From G963677485 sp942492855 (GTDB taxonomy: Bacteria; Armatimonadota; HRBIN16), in contig OW818647.1 in the NCBI GenBank assembly GCA_942492855.1, positions 868,001 through 932,000 on the forward strand: a stretch of 64,000 nt of DNA. Direction: 5' to 3'. Below the pieces are notes generated by a model, which saw nothing but the letters and a program-made list of their open reading frames with translations, did not search any database and had not been told where the DNA came from. Position numbers and translations under genes: made by a program. Numbering within the stretch: position 1 is the first letter of the stretch; the number at the start of each line of letters is the position of its first letter. Below, piece after piece: positions 1 through 8,832 of the stretch.

Positions 1-326
1 TCCAGCAAGAACCCAATCTGCATGACCGTCTGGATGTCGCCTGGATCCAGCTTGTAACTGGTTTCGAAATACGGCAGAGCCAGTGCAGGCTCCTTTTTAG
101 CTAGTAACTGGTAGCCTGCACTCATCTGCACTGTTTTATTCTGCGGATATTTCCTGGCAAGTTGCAGCATTAAGTCCATTGCTGCAGCTTGATTGGTCTT
201 TTGAAGGTCATAGAACCTGTTCATATCGGCTTCATACACTTTGTCTGCCGCCAGGCAGGAGAGACTGGCGGCGATAAAGACTATCGAAACCGAGAGACCA
301 AGAAGCCTACTCATCAAATGCATCAT
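1..326 (-). CDS. TPR-repeat secreted protein, N-terminal part (NfrA/BcsC-like), cut by window edge
   Basis: An open frame of 108 codons starts at ATG 326 and runs off the left edge without a stop. A Shine-Dalgarno GGAAG lies just upstream (about 333-337), and the gene follows the bcsB-like stop by 15 bases, so it is very likely in the same operon. The first 25 or so residues form a signal peptide (hydrophobic core, then ...SCLAA-DK). The mature part reads as two TPR-like helices with GYQLLAKKEPALALPYFE and KLDPGD segments. That spacing recalls the periplasmic TPR arrays of NfrA, BcsC or PgaA outer-membrane export proteins. The rest of the protein is outside the window, so an outer-membrane barrel cannot be confirmed. 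A second ATG at 323 or one at 314 could also start it. Confidence 0.72.
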   Translation of the reverse strand, partial: MMHLMSRLLGLSVSIVFIAASLSCLAADKVYEADMNRFYDLQKTNQAAAMDLMLQLARKYPQNKTVQMSAGYQLLAKKEPALALPYFETSYKLDPGDIQTVMQIGFLL

Positions 327-341
327 CCACACTTCCTTTCG

Positions 342-3300
342 TTATGGCGTGGAGCTGCCAGGAGCCGGCTGCTGTCCACCCTGCGCCACGATCTGTCGCA
401 GATGACGATACCGACGGAAGGACATCACACCGATGAGAATCAGCAGTAAGGTCAAGCTAATCCACACCAGCGGGTAATTACGCAGCCACAGATGCACGGC
501 ATCTGACACAGGTAACTTGCCTACATAGAACGCTTTGGCCAGACGCGCGGTTTTGACGGCCTCGGGACCAAACACGGCGGTATCACGCTTAATACCGGTT
601 CGCAAGTTCGGATCGAGATAAGCTGCCACCATGCGGTCCAGCATATCCGGGCCAGTAGCCAACATGGCCACTAAACATCGGCTCTTGTCGTCAGGCCGTT
701 CGCAGGAGACCATGACGGAAAGCTGCCCGTCCTGGCTGGCGAGAAGATCGCCCAGTTCCTGCCTGTTGAGTTGCCCGTCTGTGTCGTTGAACAGGTCGTT
801 AAGGTCGTTGTCGCGTATTCGGAATCCGCCGCCCTGAGCACGCAGTTGCAGAGCTTCGCGCCATGCATCGGGCAGTGCGGCACCATTATCGTCACGGATG
901 GCGATGATGTCTTTACCAAGAGGAGCCGTCTGGGCACCATTGATCAAGACATGCCGATAAGGAGCCATTCCGGTGATAGCCCCAAACCGCGCGCACACTG
1001 CCATGAATGCCGTGCGCTCCGCTGTGCTGGGGTTATCGGGCAGCGAAAACACTGTTTCCGAAAGGTCTGCCAGTTTGGTGTACGGGTAGCCGTTGTTAAC
1101 AAACAACCCAAGGTCGGGCATACGCACATAGTGCGGGATGTTCGTTAGATCGATGGTGCTATCAGGGTCGATCCGTCCTCTGAATGCAAAGAACGGGAAG
1201 TCGTTACACGGATTTTCGCGTGTATAGTCAAACGCAAACCGGAACTGCAGTTCGCCTGCTGCTGGTTTGTTGTAGGCTTCAGTGATATAGAATGTGCGCT
1301 GTTTTTCGTATTCTTTGTATCCAGGCTTAATGGTCTGAGCAGCACCCTCAGGGTCGTTCCACTGCGACAACAGCGGGTAACTCTGCAGTAACTGGTTGTC
1401 CACAAACACATCAAGCCGGTTGTTGGTCTGGTTACGACCAGGTGTATAGCGATAGCTCAGGAATATCGGCACACCCTTGGACTGCTGCAGGAACAGGTCC
1501 GGCGGCAGGCGGAAGGGCAGGCGTATCGGATCGGCTGTTAGCCCAACGGATTCCATCGCGTCACGTGCTATTAAGTCGCCGAACCGAACGGGTCGGTCAG
1601 AAGGAATCCAGCGTGGTGCATCGTATGGGTTGCGCTTGCTGGGCGGAGTAAACTCCTGCACAGCCACGCGGGAACCGCTCATCGGGAGTGACGAGAACGC
1701 CAACGCTCCCGCGGCCACCCGCAACTGCTCTTCACTGCTGCCGGTGACCAGTAATACTGCACCACCACCCATGGGGTTTGGTACCAGTTGGATACTGGGG
1801 TTTCCCACCGCAAACTGCGATAGAACGGGCGGCAGCTCAGACTCCAGCATCACGGCAATCACATTACCCGATGCGAGGGAATCTGCGACTTTCAGGTTTA
1901 GCTGCCGATAGTCGGACTGCACACCAAACCAGCCAGCCACAACTGAGCCAGCCCAGACGCTACCCTTCTGACGGCCGACCATCATATTCAGGTTCACAGA
2001 GGTGTTCTGTGAGGTACTGAAGAATGGCGACGGCAGTTCAGCCAGGTCATATAAACCAGGAACCTCCTGGCGGTCCAGCACCAGTTTTCCGTCCAGAACC
2101 TCAGCCCAGATCAGCGGGCTATTGGGATCTTCGCAGAACAGCGTATAACTTCCGATCAGGCCGAAAGTAATGCTGTTAAAACTGCCCAACAGTTTGGGAT
2201 CAATCGGGATCTCATAAACTCGGCCCATGTAGTCTTTGCGCATGAGGGGGAGAACAGCCACTGTGCGGTGGTTGATCTCGACTTTCATACTGGAAATTTC
2301 TTCCAACAAGGCCGGACTATGACTAATCTTGAACCTTAGGGTGGCACCGGTCAGCTTCTTGGGGTAACTCACACCCACAGTAAGCTGGCGTATCCGGGTT
2401 ATCCCAGAAAACTTCATCGGGTCCTCAGCACCCAGCGCGGTGAATGGGATCATCTTCGACACATCCGAAGCATTTCCCGAGACTACCGCTGGCAGCATCT
2501 GCCAGGGGCTTTGCGGTGAGGGTGCAGGATCATTGGCCTGCAGTGAGGAACGGCCGGATGCAGATGCCATACCAGAAGGCATGCTGCTCGAACCGGTGGC
2601 CATCTCAGCCTGTCCACCCGTTGTCACCATCACGTTCGGGGCACTTGCCCGGCGAACCGCGTCATTCGCAGCCGACTGCATCATATTCGCTTGAGCCGAA
2701 GGGGCTGCCGGAGCAGCGGATCCGACCATCATGGTAGATGGGTTGGTGGCTACTGGCTTGCTGGCGACAGCTTTTTGTGCCTGTGCTGGGACTGCACTCG
2801 CAGAGGCCCCAGCGGTTGGCCATAGCCATACAATCACAGTATTAGGGCTGGGTTGGGACATCTCCATCTTCATTGCACTGGTAGAAAAAGCCTCAATGGC
2901 TGGGTTATGCCCATTATCACGCGCGGCCATATACCACCGAACAGCTACCCCATTGACGTTGGAACTGCCTGGCACCACACTGCGTCCACCATGAACATCC
3001 ATCAATACCATGGTCGAGCCGTTGTTGGCCTTGACGGCAAGAGAGCTAGGGCTGTTGATGGTGATTTTCACACCAGCCCCCTGAGCCACAGTTTTAACCG
3101 TAGTCCGACCAGCTGGCACAGCCGCTGCAGGCACCGCTTTGCGTGTCTGAGTGTATGTGCGGCGGGGCTCTGTGTCTCTGCGCCGTTTCACGGTATATTT
3201 CTTTGCTGCCGGCTTTGGTGCAGATTCGCTGCTCTCAGCCACCTGGTCAAGCACGGAATCCGGGATTGACGTGGTGGCCGTGAGGTCTGGCGATTGTGCT

Positions 3301-3392
3301 GCCAATGGCGTGAATACGGCCACAGCCAACAGTGCTGCTGCCAGCACCGCCTTAATACTGGAACTCCCTGGCAGGTAAGTGATCTTTTTCAT
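342..3392 (-). CDS. BcsB-like cellulose synthase regulatory subunit (periplasmic, membrane-anchored)
   Basis: This 1016-residue protein matches the BcsB family, the periplasmic partner of a polysaccharide synthase that guides the nascent glycan across the periplasm. It has a signal peptide (residues 1-33), a Pro/Ala/Ser/Met-rich N-terminal third with a possible AMIN-like beta segment, and then the BcsB core with the typical YTLFCEDPNSPLIWAEV stretch and two carbohydrate-binding plus flavodoxin-like halves. Near the C-terminus is one membrane helix (LVWISLTLLLILIGVMSF) followed by a basic cytosolic tail. The usual family length is 700-800 residues, so the N-terminal extension is unusual. I chose ATG 3392 because AGGAG sits 7 bases before it, whereas the ATG at 3398 overlaps the ribosome site. 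It lies between the secretin (27 bases upstream) and the TPR gene. The synthase BcsA is not in the window. Confidence 0.85.
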   Translation of the reverse strand: MKKITYLPGSSSIKAVLAAALLAVAVFTPLAAQSPDLTATTSIPDSVLDQVAESSESAPKPAAKKYTVKRRRDTEPRRTYTQTRKAVPAAAVPAGRTTVKTVAQGAGVKITINSPSSLAVKANNGSTMVLMDVHGGRSVVPGSSNVNGVAVRWYMAARDNGHNPAIEAFSTSAMKMEMSQPSPNTVIVWLWPTAGASASAVPAQAQKAVASKPVATNPSTMMVGSAAPAAPSAQANMMQSAANDAVRRASAPNVMVTTGGQAEMATGSSSMPSGMASASGRSSLQANDPAPSPQSPWQMLPAVVSGNASDVSKMIPFTALGAEDPMKFSGITRIRQLTVGVSYPKKLTGATLRFKISHSPALLEEISSMKVEINHRTVAVLPLMRKDYMGRVYEIPIDPKLLGSFNSITFGLIGSYTLFCEDPNSPLIWAEVLDGKLVLDRQEVPGLYDLAELPSPFFSTSQNTSVNLNMMVGRQKGSVWAGSVVAGWFGVQSDYRQLNLKVADSLASGNVIAVMLESELPPVLSQFAVGNPSIQLVPNPMGGGAVLLVTGSSEEQLRVAAGALAFSSLPMSGSRVAVQEFTPPSKRNPYDAPRWIPSDRPVRFGDLIARDAMESVGLTADPIRLPFRLPPDLFLQQSKGVPIFLSYRYTPGRNQTNNRLDVFVDNQLLQSYPLLSQWNDPEGAAQTIKPGYKEYEKQRTFYITEAYNKPAAGELQFRFAFDYTRENPCNDFPFFAFRGRIDPDSTIDLTNIPHYVRMPDLGLFVNNGYPYTKLADLSETVFSLPDNPSTAERTAFMAVCARFGAITGMAPYRHVLINGAQTAPLGKDIIAIRDDNGAALPDAWREALQLRAQGGGFRIRDNDLNDLFNDTDGQLNRQELGDLLASQDGQLSVMVSCERPDDKSRCLVAMLATGPDMLDRMVAAYLDPNLRTGIKRDTAVFGPEAVKTARLAKAFYVGKLPVSDAVHLWLRNYPLVWISLTLLLILIGVMSFRRYRHLRQIVAQGGQQPAPGSSTP

Positions 3393-3419
3393 GGTCATTC
3401 TCCTCGTGTCATCCCAAGC

Positions 3420-5987
3420 CTATTGCTTAATGGCTGACGCATCTAGCTTACGCAACGTCTCGGCTACGTCTCCCGCTCCATTTTCAGACAAGTGCGGGGT
3501 GATCAACATCACGACATCTGTCCGTGATTTACTGGTCTTGTTAGATTTGAACAACTCACCGATAAACGGAAGGTCGCCCAGAACAGGTACTTTGGTGGCA
3601 TTCTTCGATTCGAGCTCTTGAACCAAACCGCCGATGACAAGGGTATCGCCGCTCTTCACCCTCATCGTCGTATTGGCTCGCCGTATGGTTACTGTGGGAT
3701 TACCACCGACAGGAGTGGTAAAGTCCCCAACTTCGGGATCTAGCTTCATGGTGACATAGCCGTCAGTTCCGATATAGACGGTCACTTTCAGGGTAATTCC
3801 TGTGGCGATTTTCTGAATCTGTGATGATCCGTATATCGTGTTCCCTGTGATGATGGAATAGAAAGTCTCTTTGCCAACAGTGAGTGAGGTCTCTCTACCC
3901 TCGAAACAGGAAACCCTTGGGTTTGCCTTCATCTTCGCGTTGCCATTTGCCAGCAACGCTTTGATCTTGACAAAGTCAAGCTCGGTCGCTTTGGCATACA
4001 CGATATTCTGGTCCGAATCGACCCCGCCCTTACCGAAGTTCCAGCTAAAGCCGGTATCCATACCGGTATCGGCGGTCATCTCGATAATCACGGCATCGAC
4101 CACGATCTGGCGTAACGGCGCATCGATCATCTTGAGGTCCCGCTCTATCTTGTCAGAGACCTGCTGAGGTGCGGTAATGGTGATCATGTTGCCCGCTTTG
4201 TCTACCTTATAGTAGTTTTTCCAACTGCTGGACAGAAGATCACCCAACGCTTCGGCACTCATATTGGAAGGCATGTACCGTTTGGTCATGGCAAATTCGC
4301 GGAACAGAGGTGAATCGGGCGTGCCCGAGCTGACCAGAAACACACCGTCGGATCGTTCTTTCCATACCAGCCCACCAGACAACGCCACTTTTTCCAGCGC
4401 GGTGTCCAGAGGCTCTTTGTTGAACTCGATCGATATGTTCTGAGGTTTCACGCTCTCGTCCGAAATGATCACCACATGCGCTACACCGGCGATGTCGGCC
4501 AGCACTTGTTTGATATCCGTATCCACAAATACATTAGTTACCAGCGGTTGATTCTTCTTCACCGATGGCGTCGGGACATCAATCACCACGGGGGTGCTGT
4601 CAAGCAGATTGGTCACCCCACCGATGTTGGATGAATAGCTGTTTGAGCTGTTTCCACCATCTGGGGTCACCACTGTAGAGTTTTCGCTGGCACTCCCCTC
4701 GGAATCTGGGACGAGCACTGTCGCTCCGCTGGCATCTGGCACTGACGGTGTCACTTTCGCGGGCTCCGTCATCTGGTCATCAGGAACCAGAACCTCAGGC
4801 TTGGTGATCTCTGGGCCAGGTACCGAAACCTCCGGGGCGATGACAGTTGGGCCTGTGCTCTCTGTGCTGCCCGAAGGTATGCTGGGGTCTGGCACTAGCA
4901 GCTCCGATGGTGTCGATGCTTCACTGGTTGTTTCGGGTTCCAGCGTCACAGCACTACCTGTGGTGCCCTCAGTGCCAGTGGTAGTACTACCCGTGTCACC
5001 CTCGCTTGGAAGCGGCTGAACTGCGACCGGGACAGGAATTGGAGCCTCGGAGCCAGAAGAGGCCTCATTGGCCTCTTTACCACCGGCATTTGCCGATGTA
5101 TCACTGTTTTGCACATCAGGGTTCAACACATTTTCAGACGCAGAACTACCGGATGGGCCATTAGTATCTGGGGGTGTCGTCTGAACCGACACCGGTTCCT
5201 CGCTGGGTGAGGCGTTAATCCAGCTCTCCAAATCTGATGGAGGGTTATCTACTGTGGATGAGGCCACTGTATCTGGAACCTTCGGAACCGATGGGCTCTC
5301 CGTGTTCGCAGATTCGGGGGAAGGAGTAGAAATGTCGCGCGAGCCAAGTAGATCGGTGCCTTCAGGACTTATGTCAGAGCTCTGAGCGATCTTTACAGGT
5401 GATGGCTTGGGCTTACCCTGAACATTCGGTGTGGGTTTAGCGGGGACGGTTCTGCCAGGTATCTTCAGCTTGGCTCCCACTGCCAGACGGTAACCCGCAC
5501 CAATGTTGTTTATTTTAATAAACTCTGCGGCACTGACACCGTATTCTTCGCAGATGGTGCGCAGTGTTTCGCCGGCCTTGACCCTGTGTATCATCACAGG
5601 CTCTTGAACAGGTGCGATGACTGGATCAGCTACCTCAGGAGTGGAGGGTTCAAGGGTACCCATCAGATCCACAGGTGCGTCGCCTGTAACCATTTCGTCT
5701 GATGAAACTGTTGGGGGGGCCGGGACCGATGCGGTGGTGACAGGAATCTTCAACTCTTCTCCCAGAATCACCGAATCACGCTTTAAGTTGTTCGCGGCTT
5801 TTATCTGCGCTACTGAGCAGCCATATTTGCGCGAATAACCCCATAGCGTATCACCACGTCTCACCACCACCGTGACCTGCTGTACAGGCTCCGGTGTCAT
5901 GGACGCATCCTGGCTCCAAGTTATGGGTGCCATCAACGATAGCACAACTATTGTGGTTAGCTTCGCCTTAGTATTGTATGCGAACAC
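3420..5987 (-). CDS. LysM-domain secretin (GspD/PilQ-type outer-membrane channel)
   Basis: The protein has about 855 residues. In order: a signal peptide ending near WSQ; two LysM peptidoglycan-binding motifs (RRGDTLWGYSRKYG and KAGETLRTICEEYG, each ending in LKIP); a Pro/Ser/Thr/Glu-rich linker of roughly 280 residues; an STN/N0-like small domain (KQVLADIAGVAHVVI); an N1-type ring domain; and a C-terminal secretin barrel with the family signature VPVLGDLPFIGELFK. Secretins form gated outer-membrane rings in type II/III secretion, type IV pili and phage export. No other component of those machines is visible here. Instead the gene sits between an Ig-like-domain protein and a BcsB-like protein. 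GTG 5987 is preferred because AAGGGGG lies 6 bases before it; GTG 6011 is the longest alternative. The LysM repeats probably anchor the channel in the peptidoglycan in place of a separate pilotin or anchor (inference). Confidence 0.86.
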   Translation of the reverse strand: MFAYNTKAKLTTIVVLSLMAPITWSQDASMTPEPVQQVTVVVRRGDTLWGYSRKYGCSVAQIKAANNLKRDSVILGEELKIPVTTASVPAPPTVSSDEMVTGDAPVDLMGTLEPSTPEVADPVIAPVQEPVMIHRVKAGETLRTICEEYGVSAAEFIKINNIGAGYRLAVGAKLKIPGRTVPAKPTPNVQGKPKPSPVKIAQSSDISPEGTDLLGSRDISTPSPESANTESPSVPKVPDTVASSTVDNPPSDLESWINASPSEEPVSVQTTPPDTNGPSGSSASENVLNPDVQNSDTSANAGGKEANEASSGSEAPIPVPVAVQPLPSEGDTGSTTTGTEGTTGSAVTLEPETTSEASTPSELLVPDPSIPSGSTESTGPTVIAPEVSVPGPEITKPEVLVPDDQMTEPAKVTPSVPDASGATVLVPDSEGSASENSTVVTPDGGNSSNSYSSNIGGVTNLLDSTPVVIDVPTPSVKKNQPLVTNVFVDTDIKQVLADIAGVAHVVIISDESVKPQNISIEFNKEPLDTALEKVALSGGLVWKERSDGVFLVSSGTPDSPLFREFAMTKRYMPSNMSAEALGDLLSSSWKNYYKVDKAGNMITITAPQQVSDKIERDLKMIDAPLRQIVVDAVIIEMTADTGMDTGFSWNFGKGGVDSDQNIVYAKATELDFVKIKALLANGNAKMKANPRVSCFEGRETSLTVGKETFYSIITGNTIYGSSQIQKIATGITLKVTVYIGTDGYVTMKLDPEVGDFTTPVGGNPTVTIRRANTTMRVKSGDTLVIGGLVQELESKNATKVPVLGDLPFIGELFKSNKTSKSRTDVVMLITPHLSENGAGDVAETLRKLDASAIKQ

Positions 5988-6097
5988 TTCACACCCCCTT
6001 GGGTGCAACACAAATGGATGCCTGCAAATTTGCTAGGCTCTCATATGTTACCTTGTTAATAGACCAAAAGTCCAAGTATTTATACTGGTTTTTCATT

Positions 6098-7654
6098 TTA
6101 TTTTGTCTTTTTTACCGGTTTTGCTACAGATAAGGGTAATCGACCCTTCGCGGTTAGTTGCGGCGCATACTGGTAAGAAATTTCTACAACGTATTCACCG
6201 GCCTTAAGGTCAATGGGTAGCATGACTGTGTTTTGCACAGTCGCACCCGGGATGATGCCCCCATCTCCCACTTTGGGTACCTCCAGGTAGTTCACCACCT
6301 GAACGCCACGATCCAGAATCGCAGCAGTGGCGACCGGTGCGACCGCTTTGTTTCCTGTGTTCTTTACATCAAACCGCACCTGTATTGGCTTGCCCTGGGC
6401 CTTCACTAACTGCATATTGGAAATCTCCAACTTAGGATCGGCTGTTTTGGTTACCAGTACATTACCTGTAATGACTTCCTTCAGGCTGGTACTGCTCCCC
6501 TTGACCGCTACCGAAAAAGCCATCCACAGATCGCCTTTGGCTGTCTTATCGACTCCAATTTGCAGACGGCTGCTGCCCAGTTCGTTGGGTTGAAGCACCA
6601 TCTCCCTTGGTTCGATATTGATGGTCAGCCCTACAGGAGGTGCCGATTCGCTGGCACCAAGCGCACCGCTTGTTGTCTGCTCCACCGCATTGGCGGTAAT
6701 TAATAATGTAAGAGGTTTCGTGCCGTTATTCCGCACGCGTAAAGCCTGCTGTTTTGTGGCTCCTGCTGGCATCTCCAGAGCAAAACCTGGCGGATCTATA
6801 GATATGGGAGCCATCTCCAGCACCTTCGGATCATCAAGGCCGGTGGCTTTCCCCTTTACCACCGCAAAGTCGACCTTCACGCGGGGCAATGACCGACTGT
6901 TCACGTTGATACGCATCGTCACCCGATACTTGCCATCTGCCATTTTGGGAAGCTCAGCCGTGATGTAGCGCTTGCTCTGCGGAAGCAGGTTTTTGTCGGG
7001 TACTTCAAATGACTTGATAATACGCCCACCCTCAAGCGGGCGAATTTCACCGCTGGCCGTGATCACAGCATTCACATCGCCCATATTCAGCATGGGCACT
7101 GTCAATACCAGACCACTGTCCGTCTTTACAGCATTGGCGGTGACGATAGGTGTCTGCAGCTTAATGTTTGCACGCATCCCACTACCCACATTAAAGATAA
7201 TAGGTACTTCAAACACCACATTATTTGTGCTGGAGCCCGATGCAGGGCGCGGACTGATACGCAGCATACACCAGTAAGTGCCTTTGGCGGATCGAGGGAT
7301 GGTATATTTATACCCTCGAACCTGTTGTTGGTAGGGATCAAATCTGTATGTTTCTGGTGTGACCTTCAGCCAGGCGCTAGCATCACGCGCATGAGGTTTA
7401 TTAAGCTGCGCATCATAACTCCACTCTTTAGGAAGAAAAGAGGCGAGTTCTATTGTGGCGATGGTAGGTACGGAGTTTGGGTTGTATAACTCAAAGTTGA
7501 CTGTGCCTGTCGCGCCGGCGCGCGAATCCACACGCTGGATTCCTGGCGACACCAGTAACCCGCCCATTCCACCCTCTGACTGCTGAGCAGAAACAGGGGT
7601 GATGAGCGACACAGCCGCAACTAAGCACGCAACTACTTTTGTGTACATACGCAT
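6098..7654 (-). CDS. Secreted Ig-like/beta-sandwich multidomain protein of unknown function
   Basis: The protein has 518 residues with a clear signal peptide (MRMYTKVVACLVAAVSLITPVSA). The mature part appears to be four consecutive beta-sandwich domains of about 110-130 residues. The first begins LLVSPGIQRVDSRAGATGTVNFELYNP, a layout like periplasmic fimbrial-chaperone or NPCBM/FixG-type Ig folds. Later domains repeat a pattern of an LEISNMQL-type strand followed by VRFDVKNTGNKAVAPV. The C-terminus is basic (KPVKKTK). ATG 7654 has AGAGG 8 bases upstream, and the earlier ATG 7678 has no good ribosome site. It lies upstream of the secretin (110-base gap) and downstream of a small secreted protein. 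A chaperone or adaptor for something exported by the secretin is possible, but this is inferred only from fold impression and position. Confidence 0.7.
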   Translation of the reverse strand: MRMYTKVVACLVAAVSLITPVSAQQSEGGMGGLLVSPGIQRVDSRAGATGTVNFELYNPNSVPTIATIELASFLPKEWSYDAQLNKPHARDASAWLKVTPETYRFDPYQQQVRGYKYTIPRSAKGTYWCMLRISPRPASGSSTNNVVFEVPIIFNVGSGMRANIKLQTPIVTANAVKTDSGLVLTVPMLNMGDVNAVITASGEIRPLEGGRIIKSFEVPDKNLLPQSKRYITAELPKMADGKYRVTMRINVNSRSLPRVKVDFAVVKGKATGLDDPKVLEMAPISIDPPGFALEMPAGATKQQALRVRNNGTKPLTLLITANAVEQTTSGALGASESAPPVGLTINIEPREMVLQPNELGSSRLQIGVDKTAKGDLWMAFSVAVKGSSTSLKEVITGNVLVTKTADPKLEISNMQLVKAQGKPIQVRFDVKNTGNKAVAPVATAAILDRGVQVVNYLEVPKVGDGGIIPGATVQNTVMLPIDLKAGEYVVEISYQYAPQLTAKGRLPLSVAKPVKKTK

Positions 7655-7682
7655 TTTATTTACCTCTAGATTGTGCATGACA

Positions 7683-7711
7683 GGAAAGAGAGCCCGCTGA
7701 TTAGTGCGGGC
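7683..7711 (-). terminator. Possible Rho-independent terminator or attenuator
   Basis: A GC-rich 6-bp stem (GCCCGC 7692-7697 with GCGGGC 7706-7711) is followed on the minus strand by TCTCTTTCC. It lies between the small secreted protein gene and the Ig-like protein gene. It may let the first gene be expressed more strongly than the downstream secretin and bcsB genes. The U-tract is imperfect. Confidence 0.5.
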
Positions 7712-7778
7712 CCAAATCTCATCAACGTGCCAAAAATCGGCAGTGTTACAATCCAGTGGGCGATGTTTTAACCAAGCC

Positions 7779-8381
7779 CTAGAGCTGGGTTACGATCATC
7801 GTCGCGTAGTTGTAGTAGTTGCCTGCAACCGTGGTCTGAGTTACATGGACCTGCCGGCCGACAGCCAATGCAAGATGTCCGTAAGATGCACCAACGGTGA
7901 TCACAGGGAACTCTACGTTGGCATTCGGTGCTTGAGCATAGTCAGCACCTAACCAAAGCGAGTTTCCGTTTGCACCGAAAGCTTGCAGCTTAACAAGCAT
8001 ATTTACATTTGCGGCTCCCGGAGTTCCGTTCAGGGTGGGGTGTTCCCAGCCCACGAACTTCAGGCGCAGGTCTTTGTTGTGATAGATGTGCAACCACTCT
8101 TCTTTTTGATCGACCGCAGAACCCCATCCATTTACAGTCCAGCGGCTGGTAAGATTACCAGTCACGTAGATGTAAGGGCGAATCAGGATTTCGGTCCGAA
8201 GACCTAGATCGAGTTCTTCACCCGCGCGATTCTCGTAGGCAATAGCAGTGAGGCTATTGTACTCGAATGCCATGTTGTTCGATGGCGGTTTCACGTTCGG
8301 AATCTGTGCGAATGCAGATGCGCCTAGCACAACCAGGGCGGTCAGCGTCAAGGCAGACTTTAGAAGCCCATTGCGTTTCAT
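7779..8381 (-). CDS. Small secreted protein, first gene of the envelope locus, unknown function
   Basis: A 200-residue protein with a classical signal peptide (MKRNGLLKSALTLTALVVLGASAFA). The mature part has no cysteine and is rich in beta-forming and aromatic residues (GWGSAVDQKEEWLHIYHN). It ends AGNYYNYATMIVTQL, the kind of final beta strand seen in Csu-type pilins and spore-coat-U domains, though I cannot claim homology. The ATG at 8381 has a perfect AAGGAGG 7 bases upstream. A longer frame upstream has no such site and is less likely. It is followed by a weak terminator-like hairpin and then the Ig-domain, secretin and BcsB-like genes, so it may be the exported substrate or a surface component of that system (inference). 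Confidence 0.75.
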   Translation of the reverse strand: MKRNGLLKSALTLTALVVLGASAFAQIPNVKPPSNNMAFEYNSLTAIAYENRAGEELDLGLRTEILIRPYIYVTGNLTSRWTVNGWGSAVDQKEEWLHIYHNKDLRLKFVGWEHPTLNGTPGAANVNMLVKLQAFGANGNSLWLGADYAQAPNANVEFPVITVGASYGHLALAVGRQVHVTQTTVAGNYYNYATMIVTQL

Positions 8382-8480
8382 TGGAATTCCTCCTTGGGAA
8401 TGGTCGTCTCGGACCGTTGTATTCCAAATATACCACATGATAATGGCACATATCCATATATAACATACAATACAACCTAG

Positions 8481-8520
8481 TAAAAACACTGGATTCACGC
8501 AGCGAACCACGTGAATCCAG
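8481..8520 (-). terminator. Rho-independent terminator after small ORF
   Basis: A perfect 11-bp inverted repeat (CTGGATTCACG at 8489-8499 with its complement at 8510-8520) is followed on the minus strand by TGTTTTTA. It begins 11 bases after the small ORF ending at 8532. It separates that short transcription unit from the envelope locus. Confidence 0.85.
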
Positions 8521-8531
8521 CATTTTGAACA

Positions 8532-8699
8532 CTAGCCACCGAAAATTGGTGCACTCATGATCACTCGAACGGCCTCAGAAATCTGGCCGGGAAGCATCCA
8601 GAGCGTGTATGCAACACTGGCGCAAACCAGCATCCATTCGCCAACTCGAGGCTTGTTACGAATCACGACGTTGCGTGTTCGTGTGTCTTGATACAGCAT
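8532..8699 (-). CDS. Hypothetical 55-residue single-pass membrane protein
   Basis: A short frame starts at ATG 8699 and encodes a 55-residue peptide with a basic N-terminal half (RTRNVVIRNKPRVG) and one predicted membrane segment (EWMLVCASVAYTLWMLP). A G-rich stretch (GGGGG) lies about 6 bases before the start. What supports it is context: an extended -10 promoter and a structured leader upstream, and a strong terminator 11 bases downstream. The frame stays open upstream to about 8882, but that part runs through the repeat-like leader and is unlikely to be coding. The transcript could instead be a small RNA. I do not recognise the peptide. Confidence 0.45.
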   Translation of the reverse strand: MLYQDTRTRNVVIRNKPRVGEWMLVCASVAYTLWMLPGQISEAVRVIMSAPIFGG

Positions 8700-8832
8700 A
8701 AGAGGCCCCCATAATCTCGCCCCAACAGGGGGAGTAGGGGGGTCGCGCCCTAAGAGGGTCAAGCCCAGTTCGGGGTCTAGCCCAGTGGAACTAGCCACAG
8801 GGCAGCTTCTTGGCTGTGTCTCAATTATAGCA
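8700..8832 (-). promoter_or_regulatory. Extended -10 promoter and structured leader with three mini-hairpins
   Basis: On the minus strand TGCTATAAT (8824-8832) is an extended -10 box; no good -35 box is visible. Downstream, a hairpin spans 8780-8803 (GCCCTGTGG pairing with CCACTGGGC). It is followed by three 11-base copies of GGGCNNGACCC at 8773-8783, 8756-8766 and 8740-8750, spaced 16-17 bases apart. Each could form a tiny GGG/CCC hairpin. This leader of about 115 bases precedes the 55-codon ORF. It matches no riboswitch class I know. Confidence 0.55.

Noticed and set aside
8700..8820. A known riboswitch (c-di-GMP, SAM, preQ1, sodium) in the leader of the small ORF
   Set aside because: None of the consensus cores I know could be found. 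Only the mini-hairpin periodicity is visible.
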